A stretch of DNA of 64,000 nt from Aquabacter spiritensis (GTDB lineage: Bacteria; Pseudomonadota; Alphaproteobacteria; Rhizobiales; Xanthobacteraceae), in NCBI RefSeq assembly GCF_004346185.1, contig NZ_SMAI01000009.1, forward strand, positions 1-64,000. The letters run 5' to 3'. Numbering within the stretch: position 1 is the first letter of the stretch; each line of letters starts with the position of its first letter. The translations under genes were made by a program, and so were the position numbers. Below are positions 16,894 through 24,905 of this stretch, in pieces. The notes beneath the pieces were generated by a model. It saw only the letters and a program-made list of their open reading frames with translations, made no database searches and was not told the DNA's origin.

Positions 16894-17811
16894 TCAGGCG
16901 CGGCGCGGCGTGCTGAGGACGACGACGTTGCCCGTCAGGACCAGGGCGATCCCCGCCGCCGCCGACCAGGTCCAGTGATACTGCTCGAAGGCGGTCGACA
17001 GCAGCAGCGCCACGATCGGGAACAGCACCGCGCCATAGCCCGCCCGGCTGGCGCCGATGCGCTTGATCAGCTGCATATAGACGGCAAAGCCCAGCAGGGT
17101 TGGAAAGAAGATCAGATAGGCCAGCGCGCCGAGATAGCGCCCGGTCCATTCCACCTGGAAGGTCGCGCCTTTCAGCAGCGCAATCGCGAGGAGAAACAGG
17201 AAGCCGTACGTCATGCTGAAGGCGTTCACCGACGCCTGCGGCAGACCGCGGCGGCCGGCGATCGCCGAAGCCATGCTGCCGAAGGCGAACAGCACCGTCC
17301 CCGCCAGCCCCGCCATCAGACCGAGATGGAGCCCGGACCCGAGCCCCGATTCGGTCAGCTCGGGGCCGAAGATCAGGCCGACGCCGACGATCCCCACGAT
17401 GGCGCCGGCCAGGATCCGCGGCTGCGGCCACGTCCGGGTCGAGATCGCCGTCAGGATCGGAATGAACACCGCCACCAGCGCAAACAGGACCGACATCAAG
17501 CCGGAGGTGAGGTGGAAGCCGGCATAATAGAAGGACAGGAAGTTCAGCGAGAACAACGTCGCCCCGAGCACCGCGAACAGCAGATGGTCGCGCCAGGGGA
17601 ACGACAGCCGGCCCCGCGTCGCCAGCACGATCGCGATCATGCAGGAGCTGGCGACCAGGAAGCGCCAGACCGCCGAGACTTCGGGATCCACAACCCCGAG
17701 CTGGAAGCGAAGCGGCAGCCATGCCGACCCGAAGATAAGGACCGTGACGGCATAGAGAGCGAGATCTGTCGGCGCCAGGGGGGAACCGGAGGGGGCGGCC
17801 GGAGGCGACAT
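16894..17811 (-). CDS. EamA/DMT family transporter
   Basis: A 305-residue inner-membrane protein with ten helices arranged as two EamA repeats (about residues 18-140 and 160-295). It belongs to the drug/metabolite exporter superfamily; substrates in the family range from amino acids to nucleosides, and none can be assigned. The C-terminus ends in STPRRA. It is convergent with the LysR gene, with 12 nt between stops, and lies 115 nt downstream of gshA on the same strand, which is compatible with read-through. Confidence 0.9.
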   Translation of the reverse strand: MSPPAAPSGSPLAPTDLALYAVTVLIFGSAWLPLRFQLGVVDPEVSAVWRFLVASSCMIAIVLATRGRLSFPWRDHLLFAVLGATLFSLNFLSFYYAGFHLTSGLMSVLFALVAVFIPILTAISTRTWPQPRILAGAIVGIVGVGLIFGPELTESGLGSGLHLGLMAGLAGTVLFAFGSMASAIAGRRGLPQASVNAFSMTYGFLFLLAIALLKGATFQVEWTGRYLGALAYLIFFPTLLGFAVYMQLIKRIGASRAGYGAVLFPIVALLLSTAFEQYHWTWSAAAGIALVLTGNVVVLSTPRRA

Positions 17812-17926
17812 GAGGGGGTCTCGCGCTGGCCCCCTGTTTGGACCAGCGCATCCCGCGGCGATACCTGCCTAGGCGGAATGGCCGCCATGCGCTCAGATCA
17901 TGGCGCGTCGCGGCCACCCGATGGCG

Positions 17927-19297
17927 TCAGTAGGCGAGTTCCTTGAAGACCGGCTCCACCGAACGGTTCCAGGGGCCGGCATAGCGATCGAGCAGCACCT
18001 CGGCCGGTGCGCGGCCGGAAGCGAGGACCTCCTCGATGGGCACCAGGAACCGCGTTTCGTCGCGGCCCTGGCTGTCCAGCCGGCGGCGCCGCGCGAGGCC
18101 GGCGCGCGACAGCGCGACCGCGTCGCGCGCGACCTCGAGCACGCTGCGGCCGGCAATCCGCGCGCCGAGACCGAGGCGCGGAACCTCGTCGCGTAGGGTC
18201 TGGCGCTGCGCCTGTGTCCAGCCCGCGACGAGATCGAGCGCGCCCTGCAGGCTCTCGCGATCGTAAAGCAGACCGACCCAGAAGGCCGGCAGCGCGCACA
18301 ATTCCGCCCAGGGCCCGGCATCCGCGCCGCGCATCTCCAGAAAGCGCTTCAGACGCACCTCGGGGAAGATGGTCGAAAGGTGGTTCACCCAGTCGGACAG
18401 CGTCGCGGTCTCGCCCAGCAGAGCGGGATGGCGGCCCGCCAGAAGATCGCGGAACGAGGAGCCGGCGACGTCGACATAGGCATCGCCGCGCTTGACGAAA
18501 TACATCGGCACGTCGAGCGCATAATCGACATAGCGCTCGAAGCCCATGCCGGGCTCGAAGGCGAAGGGCAGCATGCCCGAGCGATCGGCATCGGTGTCCC
18601 GCCAGATCTCCGAGCGGAACGAGAGGAAGCCGTTCGGCTTGCCTTCGGAGAAGGGCGAATTGGCGAACAAGGCGGTGGCGATCGGCTGCAGCGCGAGGCT
18701 CGCGCGCAGCTTCCGCACCATGTCGGCCTCGGACGAGAAGTCGAGATTGACCTGCACGGTGCAGGTCCGGAACATCATGTCGAGGCCGAGCGAGCCGACC
18801 TTCGGCATGTAAGCGGCCATGATGCGGTAGCGCCCCTTCGGCATGACGGGGGTCTCGGACCGGCTCCATTTCGGGCTCATGCCGATGCCCAGAAAGCCGA
18901 TGCCGAGCGGATCAGCCACCTGCCGCAGGGTCGAGAGATGGGTGTTGATCTCCGAGCAGGTCTCGTGGATCGAGGCGAGCGGCGCGCCGGACAATTCGAA
19001 CTGGCCGCCCGGTTCCAGAGAGATCGCGCCCCCGCCGCGCGGATCGGACAGGCCGATCAGCGTCGTGCCCTCCAGGATCGGCTCCCAGCCACAGGCCGTC
19101 GCCATGCCCTCCAGGAGCGCGCGGATGCCCTTGTTGCCGTCATAGGGCACCGGCTCGTGGCGGCCGAGCGTGAAGGGGATCTTCTCGTGCTCGGTGCCGA
19201 TCCGGAACATCTCCTCCGGCTTGTTCCCTTCCTCCAGCCAGGCGACGAGTTCGTCGCGGGAGCTTATCGGCGTAGCGTCCAACGTGTCGCGGGCCAT
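17927..19297 (-). CDS. gshA: Glutamate-cysteine ligase
   Basis: A 456-residue enzyme of the plant/alphaproteobacterial GshA class (GCS2 family), joining glutamate and cysteine in the first and limiting step of glutathione synthesis. Conserved blocks include FRIGTEHEKIPF near residue 32, SLEPGGQFELSGAP near 95 and MMFRTCTVQVNLDF near 178, with acidic residues for Mg-ATP. AGGAAGA precedes the ATG at 19297; the longer reading to 19366 lacks family similarity. gshB is not in the window. Both GSTs and gor in the window depend on its product. Confidence 0.95.
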   Translation of the reverse strand: MARDTLDATPISSRDELVAWLEEGNKPEEMFRIGTEHEKIPFTLGRHEPVPYDGNKGIRALLEGMATACGWEPILEGTTLIGLSDPRGGGAISLEPGGQFELSGAPLASIHETCSEINTHLSTLRQVADPLGIGFLGIGMSPKWSRSETPVMPKGRYRIMAAYMPKVGSLGLDMMFRTCTVQVNLDFSSEADMVRKLRASLALQPIATALFANSPFSEGKPNGFLSFRSEIWRDTDADRSGMLPFAFEPGMGFERYVDYALDVPMYFVKRGDAYVDVAGSSFRDLLAGRHPALLGETATLSDWVNHLSTIFPEVRLKRFLEMRGADAGPWAELCALPAFWVGLLYDRESLQGALDLVAGWTQAQRQTLRDEVPRLGLGARIAGRSVLEVARDAVALSRAGLARRRRLDSQGRDETRFLVPIEEVLASGRAPAEVLLDRYAGPWNRSVEPVFKELAY

Positions 19298-19746
19298 GCG
19301 CGCGTCTTCCTTTGAGGGCACCGCCGAACCGAGCGGGCCGCGCTTTCGTATCGGGCGGAACCGCACGGGCCGGATCGTCCCGGGCCGCGGCGCCGTCCCC
19401 TATCCATGACGGACCCCGTCTTGCCGCCCGGATCGCAGCGCGATCCGGCCGGAACGGGCTCTTCGACTTCCGGCGGCGCATCCGCGCCGATGAAGGTGAA
19501 AGCCTGCGACTGCCCCGATTGGGTGCGGCCGGCAGCGCGCATGCTCAAGAACAAGGCGCGCGAACATACACGCCCGCGCCGCCGCCGCAAACGGGTCTGG
19601 ATCATGCCGCAACGGCAGGCGAAAAGCCGCCTTTCAGCGAACCGCCGGCGGCCACACGGAGACGATGATCAGGACGGTGCGCGATGGTTCCGGGAGCACG
19701 CCCAATGGCCCGAAAACGCGAAGCGCGCGCGCACGTTCCGCGCCCC
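19298..19746. other. 449-nt gap between gshA and fadD
   Basis: No convincing gene is seen. A plus-strand frame is open from 19406 to 19960 (184 codons), but it has no ribosome binding site, no recognisable domain, and its last 214 nt run antisense to the conserved 3' end of fadD. No tRNA-like fold or terminator with a T-run was noticed. The gap must hold the promoter of gshA. Confidence 0.5.
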
Positions 19747-21405
19747 TCAGCCCGGCGCGATGCCCTCGGCCTTGCGTCTCTCTTCCTCGACCAATTCCTT
19801 TTTCGAGAGCTTGCCGACCAGCGTCTTGGGCAGACTTTCGCGGATCTCGACCTGCTTCGGCACCTCGACCTTGGACAATTGGGTCCGTAGAAAGGCGAGC
19901 AGTTCCTCGGGCGTGGCGCGGCTGCCTTCCCGCAAGGTGCAGAACGCCTTCGGCGCCTGACCGCGATAGGCGTCGGGCACCCCGATCGCCACCGCCTCCG
20001 CGACCGCAGGATGGAGATAGAGCGCCTCCTCGATCATGCGGGGATACACGTTGAAACCGCCGCACAGGATGACATCCTTGATGCGGTCGACCAGGAACAG
20101 ATAGCCGTCTTCGTCGAGATAGCCGACATCGCCGGTGCGGAACGCACCTTCGATAAAGGCGGCTTCGCTCTCCTGCGGCGCGCGCCAATAGGCCCGCATC
20201 ACCTGCGGCCCCCGCGCGCAAACCTCGCCCTTCTCGCCGACGCCCATCAGGCGGCGCGGATCGACGAGATCGCGAATCTCGATCACGGTGCCCGGCACCG
20301 GGGTGCCGACGGAGCCGTCCTTGATCACCCCGTTCGGCGGATTGGCGGTGAGCACCGGCGAGGTCTCGCTGAGCCCATAGCCCTCGACCAGCCGGCAGCC
20401 GCTCAGCGCCTCGAACCTTTGGCGCACCTCCGCCGGCAGCGGGGCGCCGCCGGAGACTCCGAGATGCAGCGAAGCGAGCTGCTCGGTGCGCAAGCCGGGG
20501 CAATTGGCGAGCGCCGCGAACAGGGTCGGCACGCCGGGAAACACCGTCGGCCGCTCGCGCGCGATGGTCGCGATCAAATCGGCGAGGTTGAAGCGCGGCA
20601 CCAGAATGATCTCCGCCCCGATCATGATCGGAATGTTCATCACATTGGTCATGGCGAAGACGTGGAACAGCGGCAGCACACCCAGAATGCGCTCCGCGCC
20701 CTCGCGCAGGCACGCGACATGGCGGATCACCTGGATGGCATTGGCGCTGACATTCGCGTGGGTCAGCTGCGCGCCCTTGGGTATGCCGGTGGTGCCGCCG
20801 GTATATTGCAGCACCGCCAGATCGACGTCCGGCGCGATCTCGACCGGCTGCGGCCGGCCGACGCCGCGCACCAGATCCGCGAAGGTCAGATGGCGCCCGT
20901 CGTGCCGGTCGAAGACCGCTATCTCCTTGCGCTTGAAAAGTTCGAACCCGATTCCCTTCAGAAATGGCAGGATGCCGCGCATGGGGCAGACGATGATCGT
21001 CCGGAGCCCCGCCTGCTCCGCCACCGCCGCGACCCGGGCATGGATCGATTTGATGTCGAGCACGACCATGATGGTGGTGCCGGAATTGCGGATCTGTTTG
21101 TCGAGCTCGCGCTCGACATAAAGCGGGCTGTAATTGACAACCGTGCCGCCGGCCTTGAGCACCGCGAAATAGAAGATCACGGAATAGGGCGTGTTGGGCA
21201 GACACAGGCCGACCAGGCTCCCCTTCCCCACCCCGAGCCGCTGCAGCCCTGCCGCCACGCGGTCCACCAGGGCACCGGTCTCGGCATAGGTCCAGCGCCG
21301 GCCGAGAAAATTGAGGGCGGTGCGGGCGCCGTAACGCGCCACGCTCTGGTCCAGCAGATCGGCAACGGGGCAAGTGGCGATGGCCGAGGCATCGTTCGCG
21401 AGCAT
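19747..21405 (-). CDS. fadD: Long-chain fatty acid-CoA ligase
   Basis: A 552-residue AMP-forming acyl-CoA synthetase. The ATP/AMP signature YTGGTTGIPKG is at residues 201-211, the VEGYGLSETSP motif further on, and the C-terminal hinge DRIKDVILCGGFNVYP and the lysine in KTLVGKLSKKEL complete the catalytic set. It activates free fatty acids with ATP and CoA at the inner membrane face. It lies downstream of the fadL gene on the same strand with a 75-nt gap, so uptake and activation are probably cotranscribed. FadD is chosen over other ligases because of this context. Confidence 0.9.
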   Translation of the reverse strand: MLANDASAIATCPVADLLDQSVARYGARTALNFLGRRWTYAETGALVDRVAAGLQRLGVGKGSLVGLCLPNTPYSVIFYFAVLKAGGTVVNYSPLYVERELDKQIRNSGTTIMVVLDIKSIHARVAAVAEQAGLRTIIVCPMRGILPFLKGIGFELFKRKEIAVFDRHDGRHLTFADLVRGVGRPQPVEIAPDVDLAVLQYTGGTTGIPKGAQLTHANVSANAIQVIRHVACLREGAERILGVLPLFHVFAMTNVMNIPIMIGAEIILVPRFNLADLIATIARERPTVFPGVPTLFAALANCPGLRTEQLASLHLGVSGGAPLPAEVRQRFEALSGCRLVEGYGLSETSPVLTANPPNGVIKDGSVGTPVPGTVIEIRDLVDPRRLMGVGEKGEVCARGPQVMRAYWRAPQESEAAFIEGAFRTGDVGYLDEDGYLFLVDRIKDVILCGGFNVYPRMIEEALYLHPAVAEAVAIGVPDAYRGQAPKAFCTLREGSRATPEELLAFLRTQLSKVEVPKQVEIRESLPKTLVGKLSKKELVEEERRKAEGIAPG

Positions 21406-21480
21406 ATTCCACCCTCCCGCGCGGAACCTTGAACCGGCGGCCGCGACCTTCGCCGCGGCCGCACCCGCCGCTGATCGGCG

Positions 21481-22818
21481 CTATTTTGTGACCAGGACGG
21501 TCTTCTGAATCGGCGCGTCGAACCGGTACCTTACGCCGACCGAGATGATATCCACATAGGCATCGCTGACGGTCGCGGCCAGCGATCCGCGCGTGGCATT
21601 CGCCGGGTCGGCGGGGCTGAGCGTGATGTTGCCGTCCTGCCCGAAAATGTGGGTATAAGCGAGATCGAGCGAGAGGTGCGGGGTCCAGGCATAGGTCAGG
21701 CCGGCCGAGACCCAGAAGCGGTCGCTGTCGGGCAGCCGCGGCGAGCGATGTTCGTCGTTGATCGGCGAGATTTCATAGGCGATGCCGGCGCGCAGCGTGA
21801 GCTGGGGGTCCCACTGATATTCGACGCCGCCGGAGAAGAACCAGCCGTCGTTCCACTGCAGATTCAGCACGGACGGGGTCGATTTGACCGGCTGGATCAC
21901 GAGTTGCTGGACGGTCGACCAATTCGTCCATTCCACCGTGCCGAGCAGGGTCCAGCGCGGATCGATCTGCGAGCGCAGGCTGGCGGTGATCTGGTCCGGA
22001 AGGGTCAAGTCGGCATTGGTCGCCAGCGTCGCGACCGTGATGCCGGCGGCATTGTCGAGCGTGGTGAGACCATCGAGCGTCTGATCGATGAAGGAGCGAT
22101 AGCCGACGCCCAGCGTGGTTCCCGGCATCAGGGTGAACAGCGCCCCGAGGGAGAAGCCGTAGCCCATGTCCGACCCGTTCACCGCGGCCGAGCCCTGCGG
22201 ATAGGTCGGCGGCCCCCCGAGCATCTGCGCATTGGTCAGCCGCGCATCGATATAATTGGCGTTCACGCCGGCTCCGAGCGTGAGCCAGTCGGTGACCTTG
22301 AACGCCACCTGCGCGCCGACATTGAGATCGAAGATGCGATTGTAGCAGCCATAATAGCGCCCCGCCCAATTGCAGGGGGCGTCGGTCACCAGGCCGAACG
22401 GCGCGTTCAGCGACAGGCCGACGGCCACCCGGTCCCAGGCATAGGTCGCATAGCCGGTCGGAATGGCGCCGTTGTCGACGATGTTGCCGACCCCGAGCGG
22501 GCCGAGATTGGTGCCGAGCGGGCCGCGCGCCGAGACGATGTCGATCGAGGCATGCGGCGCGATGTAGGAGATATTGCCCTCGACCTGCATGCCGGGCACG
22601 AAGCTGACCGCCGCCGGGTTCCAATACATCGAGGCGAGGCCGGCGCCGCCGGCCGCATTCCCCGCGAACGACATGCCCTGATAATAGGAACTCTGCTCGC
22701 GCAGGCCGAACCCGCCCGCCTGCGCCTCGCCCACCAGCCCCGGCAGCGCCGCTGAGGCGAGCAGGAGCGAGGGCAGAGCGCGCCGCACGGCGCGCATGGA
22801 TGTGCCGGTATCGATCAT
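21481..22818 (-). CDS. fadL: FadL/OmpP1 family outer membrane fatty acid transporter
   Basis: A 445-residue outer-membrane beta barrel. A signal peptide ends near GEAQA (about residue 34), followed by the family start GGFGLREQSSYYQGMSFAG, in which the N-terminal plug segment sits, and GLASMYWNPAA. The protein ends in beta strands, though the last residues (VLVTK) are not the usual terminal aromatic. It moves long-chain fatty acids or other hydrophobic molecules across the outer membrane. GGGGCGG precedes the ATG. It is divergent from the MerR regulator and upstream of fadD. Confidence 0.92.
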   Translation of the reverse strand: MIDTGTSMRAVRRALPSLLLASAALPGLVGEAQAGGFGLREQSSYYQGMSFAGNAAGGAGLASMYWNPAAVSFVPGMQVEGNISYIAPHASIDIVSARGPLGTNLGPLGVGNIVDNGAIPTGYATYAWDRVAVGLSLNAPFGLVTDAPCNWAGRYYGCYNRIFDLNVGAQVAFKVTDWLTLGAGVNANYIDARLTNAQMLGGPPTYPQGSAAVNGSDMGYGFSLGALFTLMPGTTLGVGYRSFIDQTLDGLTTLDNAAGITVATLATNADLTLPDQITASLRSQIDPRWTLLGTVEWTNWSTVQQLVIQPVKSTPSVLNLQWNDGWFFSGGVEYQWDPQLTLRAGIAYEISPINDEHRSPRLPDSDRFWVSAGLTYAWTPHLSLDLAYTHIFGQDGNITLSPADPANATRGSLAATVSDAYVDIISVGVRYRFDAPIQKTVLVTK

Positions 22819-22900
22819 TTCCGCCCCCTGACCTTGGCGCTTCCTCCGACGGAGCGACCCGATGACGTCCGTCTGACGCTCTTATTGGTTCGCTCCATCT

Positions 22901-22911
22901 CCTATACGTCA
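22901..22911 (-). promoter_or_regulatory. Shared 11-bp motif upstream of fadL
   Basis: Read toward fadL it is TGACGTATAGG, 82 nt before the ATG. The identical sequence stands upstream of merR in the same orientation relative to that gene. It is either a common operator, MerR being the obvious candidate binder, or part of two similar promoters, since TATAGG could serve as a -10 box. Confidence 0.4.
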
Positions 22912-22986
22912 GCATGCCCCAACGGCTTTCCGGGTCAACGGACATTTCTTGCGATCCCCAGGAATGACCTATGGGTGTGGCACCTT

Positions 22987-23002
22987 TGCCACGACCGTGG
23001 CA
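22987..23002. promoter_or_regulatory. Perfect inverted repeat, candidate operator
   Basis: TGCCACG (22987-22993), an AC centre, and CGTGGCA (22996-23002) form a perfect 7+2+7 dyad midway between the divergent fadL and merR genes. Dyads of this size suit a dimeric regulator. No factor can be named. Confidence 0.35.
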
Positions 23003-23223
23003 GTTGCCCGGGGACTTTCGCAAACAACGGTGCCGGAAATACATCTGGATTTCAGAACGGGCCTCGGCCACGACCTGTCCGTCGCCGAATTTTGCATTGC
23101 ACCATCGCGCACAACGCGATTTTGCCCTGCATTATTCCGACCTGCATCGCAATCACCCCCGAATTCGTCGAACCTCCAGCTCTTGCGAGCCCGGGGAGAA
23201 GGTGTATCTTAAGTGCGGACTTA

Positions 23224-23234
23224 TGACGTATAGG
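23224..23234 (+). promoter_or_regulatory. Shared 11-bp motif upstream of merR
   Basis: TGACGTATAGG ends 10 nt before the merR ATG. It is the exact counterpart of the sequence upstream of fadL. Its closeness to the start would suit autorepression, or a short leader if TATAGG is the -10 box. Confidence 0.4.
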
Positions 23235-23244
23235 TAAGGCTGTG

Positions 23245-23679
23245 ATGGCGACTGCCAAGCGAAACGTGCCAGGCGCGCTCACCGACACTTTCTTCACCGT
23301 CACCGAACTCGCGCGCGATCTCGGCGTCACGGCGCGGACCATCCGCTTTTACGAGGATAAGGGGCTGATCGCGCCGCGCCGCGCCGGCACGATCCGGGTC
23401 TATACCCGCCGCGACCGGGCGCGCATGGTGCTGATCCTGCGCGGCAAGCGCCTCGGCTTCAGCCTGCGTGAGATCAAGGAATATCTCGATCTCTACGACG
23501 TCGACCCGACCCAGAGCGAACAGAACCGCCTTCTGCTGAAGAAGGTGCGCGACCGGCTGGCTTCGCTCGAAGACCAGCGCATCGCGCTGGAGGAGACGAT
23601 CCTGGAGTTGAAGGAGGTCGAAGCCCAGACCCTCGCGGCGCACCAAAACGGCAAGCCGACGCGCAAGGCGGCCGGCTGA
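23245..23679 (+). CDS. MerR family transcriptional regulator of the fatty acid locus
   Basis: A 144-residue regulator. The MerR winged helix is at about residues 16-85 (FFTVTELARDLGVTARTIRFYEDKGLI, then the GTIRVYTRRD wing), followed by a dimerisation coiled coil to about 130. It lacks the C-terminal Cys ligands of metal-sensing MerR proteins. MerR proteins of the LiuR type control fatty-acid or branched-chain amino acid breakdown in proteobacteria, and this gene heads a beta-oxidation operon and is divergent from fadL, so an acyl-CoA effector is likely by context. A GTG at 23242 immediately precedes the chosen ATG. Confidence 0.88.
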   Translation: MATAKRNVPGALTDTFFTVTELARDLGVTARTIRFYEDKGLIAPRRAGTIRVYTRRDRARMVLILRGKRLGFSLREIKEYLDLYDVDPTQSEQNRLLLKKVRDRLASLEDQRIALEETILELKEVEAQTLAAHQNGKPTRKAAG

Positions 23680-23761
23680 GGATCATCCGCCCGTCGTCAT
23701 CGCCCCGCAGGATCGCCGCGGCGCGCATCAACCAGAACAAGGCCCCATGGCAGGAGACCCC

Positions 23762-24898
23762 ATGCAGAACGTTGTCATCGCGGGATATGCCCGCTCGCCG
23801 TTCGCCCCCGCCAAGCGCGGCGCCCTCGCCCGCGTGCGTCCGGACGACCTCGCCGCCCAGGTGGTGCGCGAATTGATCGCCCGGACCGGCGTGAAGCCGG
23901 AGGACATCGAGGACCTCATCCTGGGCTGCGCCTTTCCCGAGGCCGAGCAGGGCTTCAACCTCGCGCGCCTCGTCGGCATGCTCGCCGAACTCCCGCAATC
24001 GGTGGCGGGCGTCACGGTGAACCGCTTCTGCGGCTCGTCGATGCAGGCCATCCACATGGCCGCGGGCCAGATCCAGCTCGGTGCGGGCGAGGTCTTCGTG
24101 TGCGCCGGCGTCGAGAGCATGAGCCGCGTGCCGATGACCGGCTTCAACCCGATGCCGAACCCGGCGCTCCACGCGCACAATCCCGCCGCTTATATGGCGA
24201 TGGGCGACACCGCCGAAAATGTCGCGCGCAAATGGCAGATCACCCGCGCCGACCAGGACGCTTTCGCGCTGGAGAGCCACCGCAAAGCGGCGGAAGCGCA
24301 GGCGCAGGGCCGGCTCGATGCGGAGATCGTCGCGATCGCGGCGAACGGCAAGAGCGTCGACAAAGACGGCTGCATCCGCGCCGAGACCACCGCCGAAGAC
24401 CTCGCCAATCTCAAACCCGCCTTCGACCAGAACGGCTCGGTCACCGCCGGCACCTCCTCCCCCCTCACCGACGGCGCCTCCGCGGTCCTGATCTGCACCG
24501 AGGCCTATGCCGAGAAGAACGGGCTGGAGCCCCTCGCCCGCCTGCGCGGCGTCGCGGTCGCCGGCTGCGCGCCGGAAATCATGGGCATCGGTCCGGTCGC
24601 CGCCACGCGCAAGGCGCTGGCGCGGTCGGACATCGAGATCGGTGACATCGAAATCGTGGAACTCAACGAGGCGTTCGCGTCCCAGGCGCTCGCCTGCGCC
24701 CGCGAACTCGGGATCCGGGACGAGACGCTGAACCGCGACGGCGGGGCCATCGCCCTCGGCCATCCGCTCGGCGCCACCGGCGCGCGCATCGTCGGCAAGG
24801 CGGCCGCGCTGCTGAAGCGGGAGGGCGGCCGCTATGCCCTCGCCACCCAGTGCATCGGCGGCGGCCAGGGCATCGCCACCATTCTCGAGCGGGTGTGA
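23762..24898 (+). CDS. fadA: Acetyl-CoA C-acyltransferase (3-ketoacyl-CoA thiolase)
   Basis: A 378-residue thiolase. The nucleophile Cys90 lies in VNRFCGSSM, the active-site His in GGAIALGHPLGATGAR, and the second Cys in TQCIGGGQG. It cleaves 3-ketoacyl-CoA with CoA, the last step of each beta-oxidation round. The start at 23762 is preferred over an ATG at 23747 because AGGAG lies 7 nt before it. It is followed after 7 nt by the HAD/ECH gene, the usual partner. The name fadA is by role; the sequence does not exclude a biosynthetic thiolase, but the neighbours do not favour that. Confidence 0.92.
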   Translation: MQNVVIAGYARSPFAPAKRGALARVRPDDLAAQVVRELIARTGVKPEDIEDLILGCAFPEAEQGFNLARLVGMLAELPQSVAGVTVNRFCGSSMQAIHMAAGQIQLGAGEVFVCAGVESMSRVPMTGFNPMPNPALHAHNPAAYMAMGDTAENVARKWQITRADQDAFALESHRKAAEAQAQGRLDAEIVAIAANGKSVDKDGCIRAETTAEDLANLKPAFDQNGSVTAGTSSPLTDGASAVLICTEAYAEKNGLEPLARLRGVAVAGCAPEIMGIGPVAATRKALARSDIEIGDIEIVELNEAFASQALACARELGIRDETLNRDGGAIALGHPLGATGARIVGKAAALLKREGGRYALATQCIGGGQGIATILERV

Positions 24899-24905
24899 GG
24901 CGGCG

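Larger units (their letters stand above)
22819..23244. other. 426-nt divergent control region between fadL and merR
   Basis: No gene is supported. The region holds the fadL and merR promoters and several dyads: an 11-bp sequence shared near both genes (22901-22911 and 23224-23234), further TGACG half-sites at 22863 and 22874, and a perfect 16-nt inverted repeat at 22987-23002. Base composition is less GC-rich than the flanking genes. Confidence 0.6.

Noticed and set aside
19406-19960. Possible plus-strand gene in the gshA-fadD gap
   Set aside because: No ribosome site or domain, and its 3' third is antisense to conserved fadD sequence.
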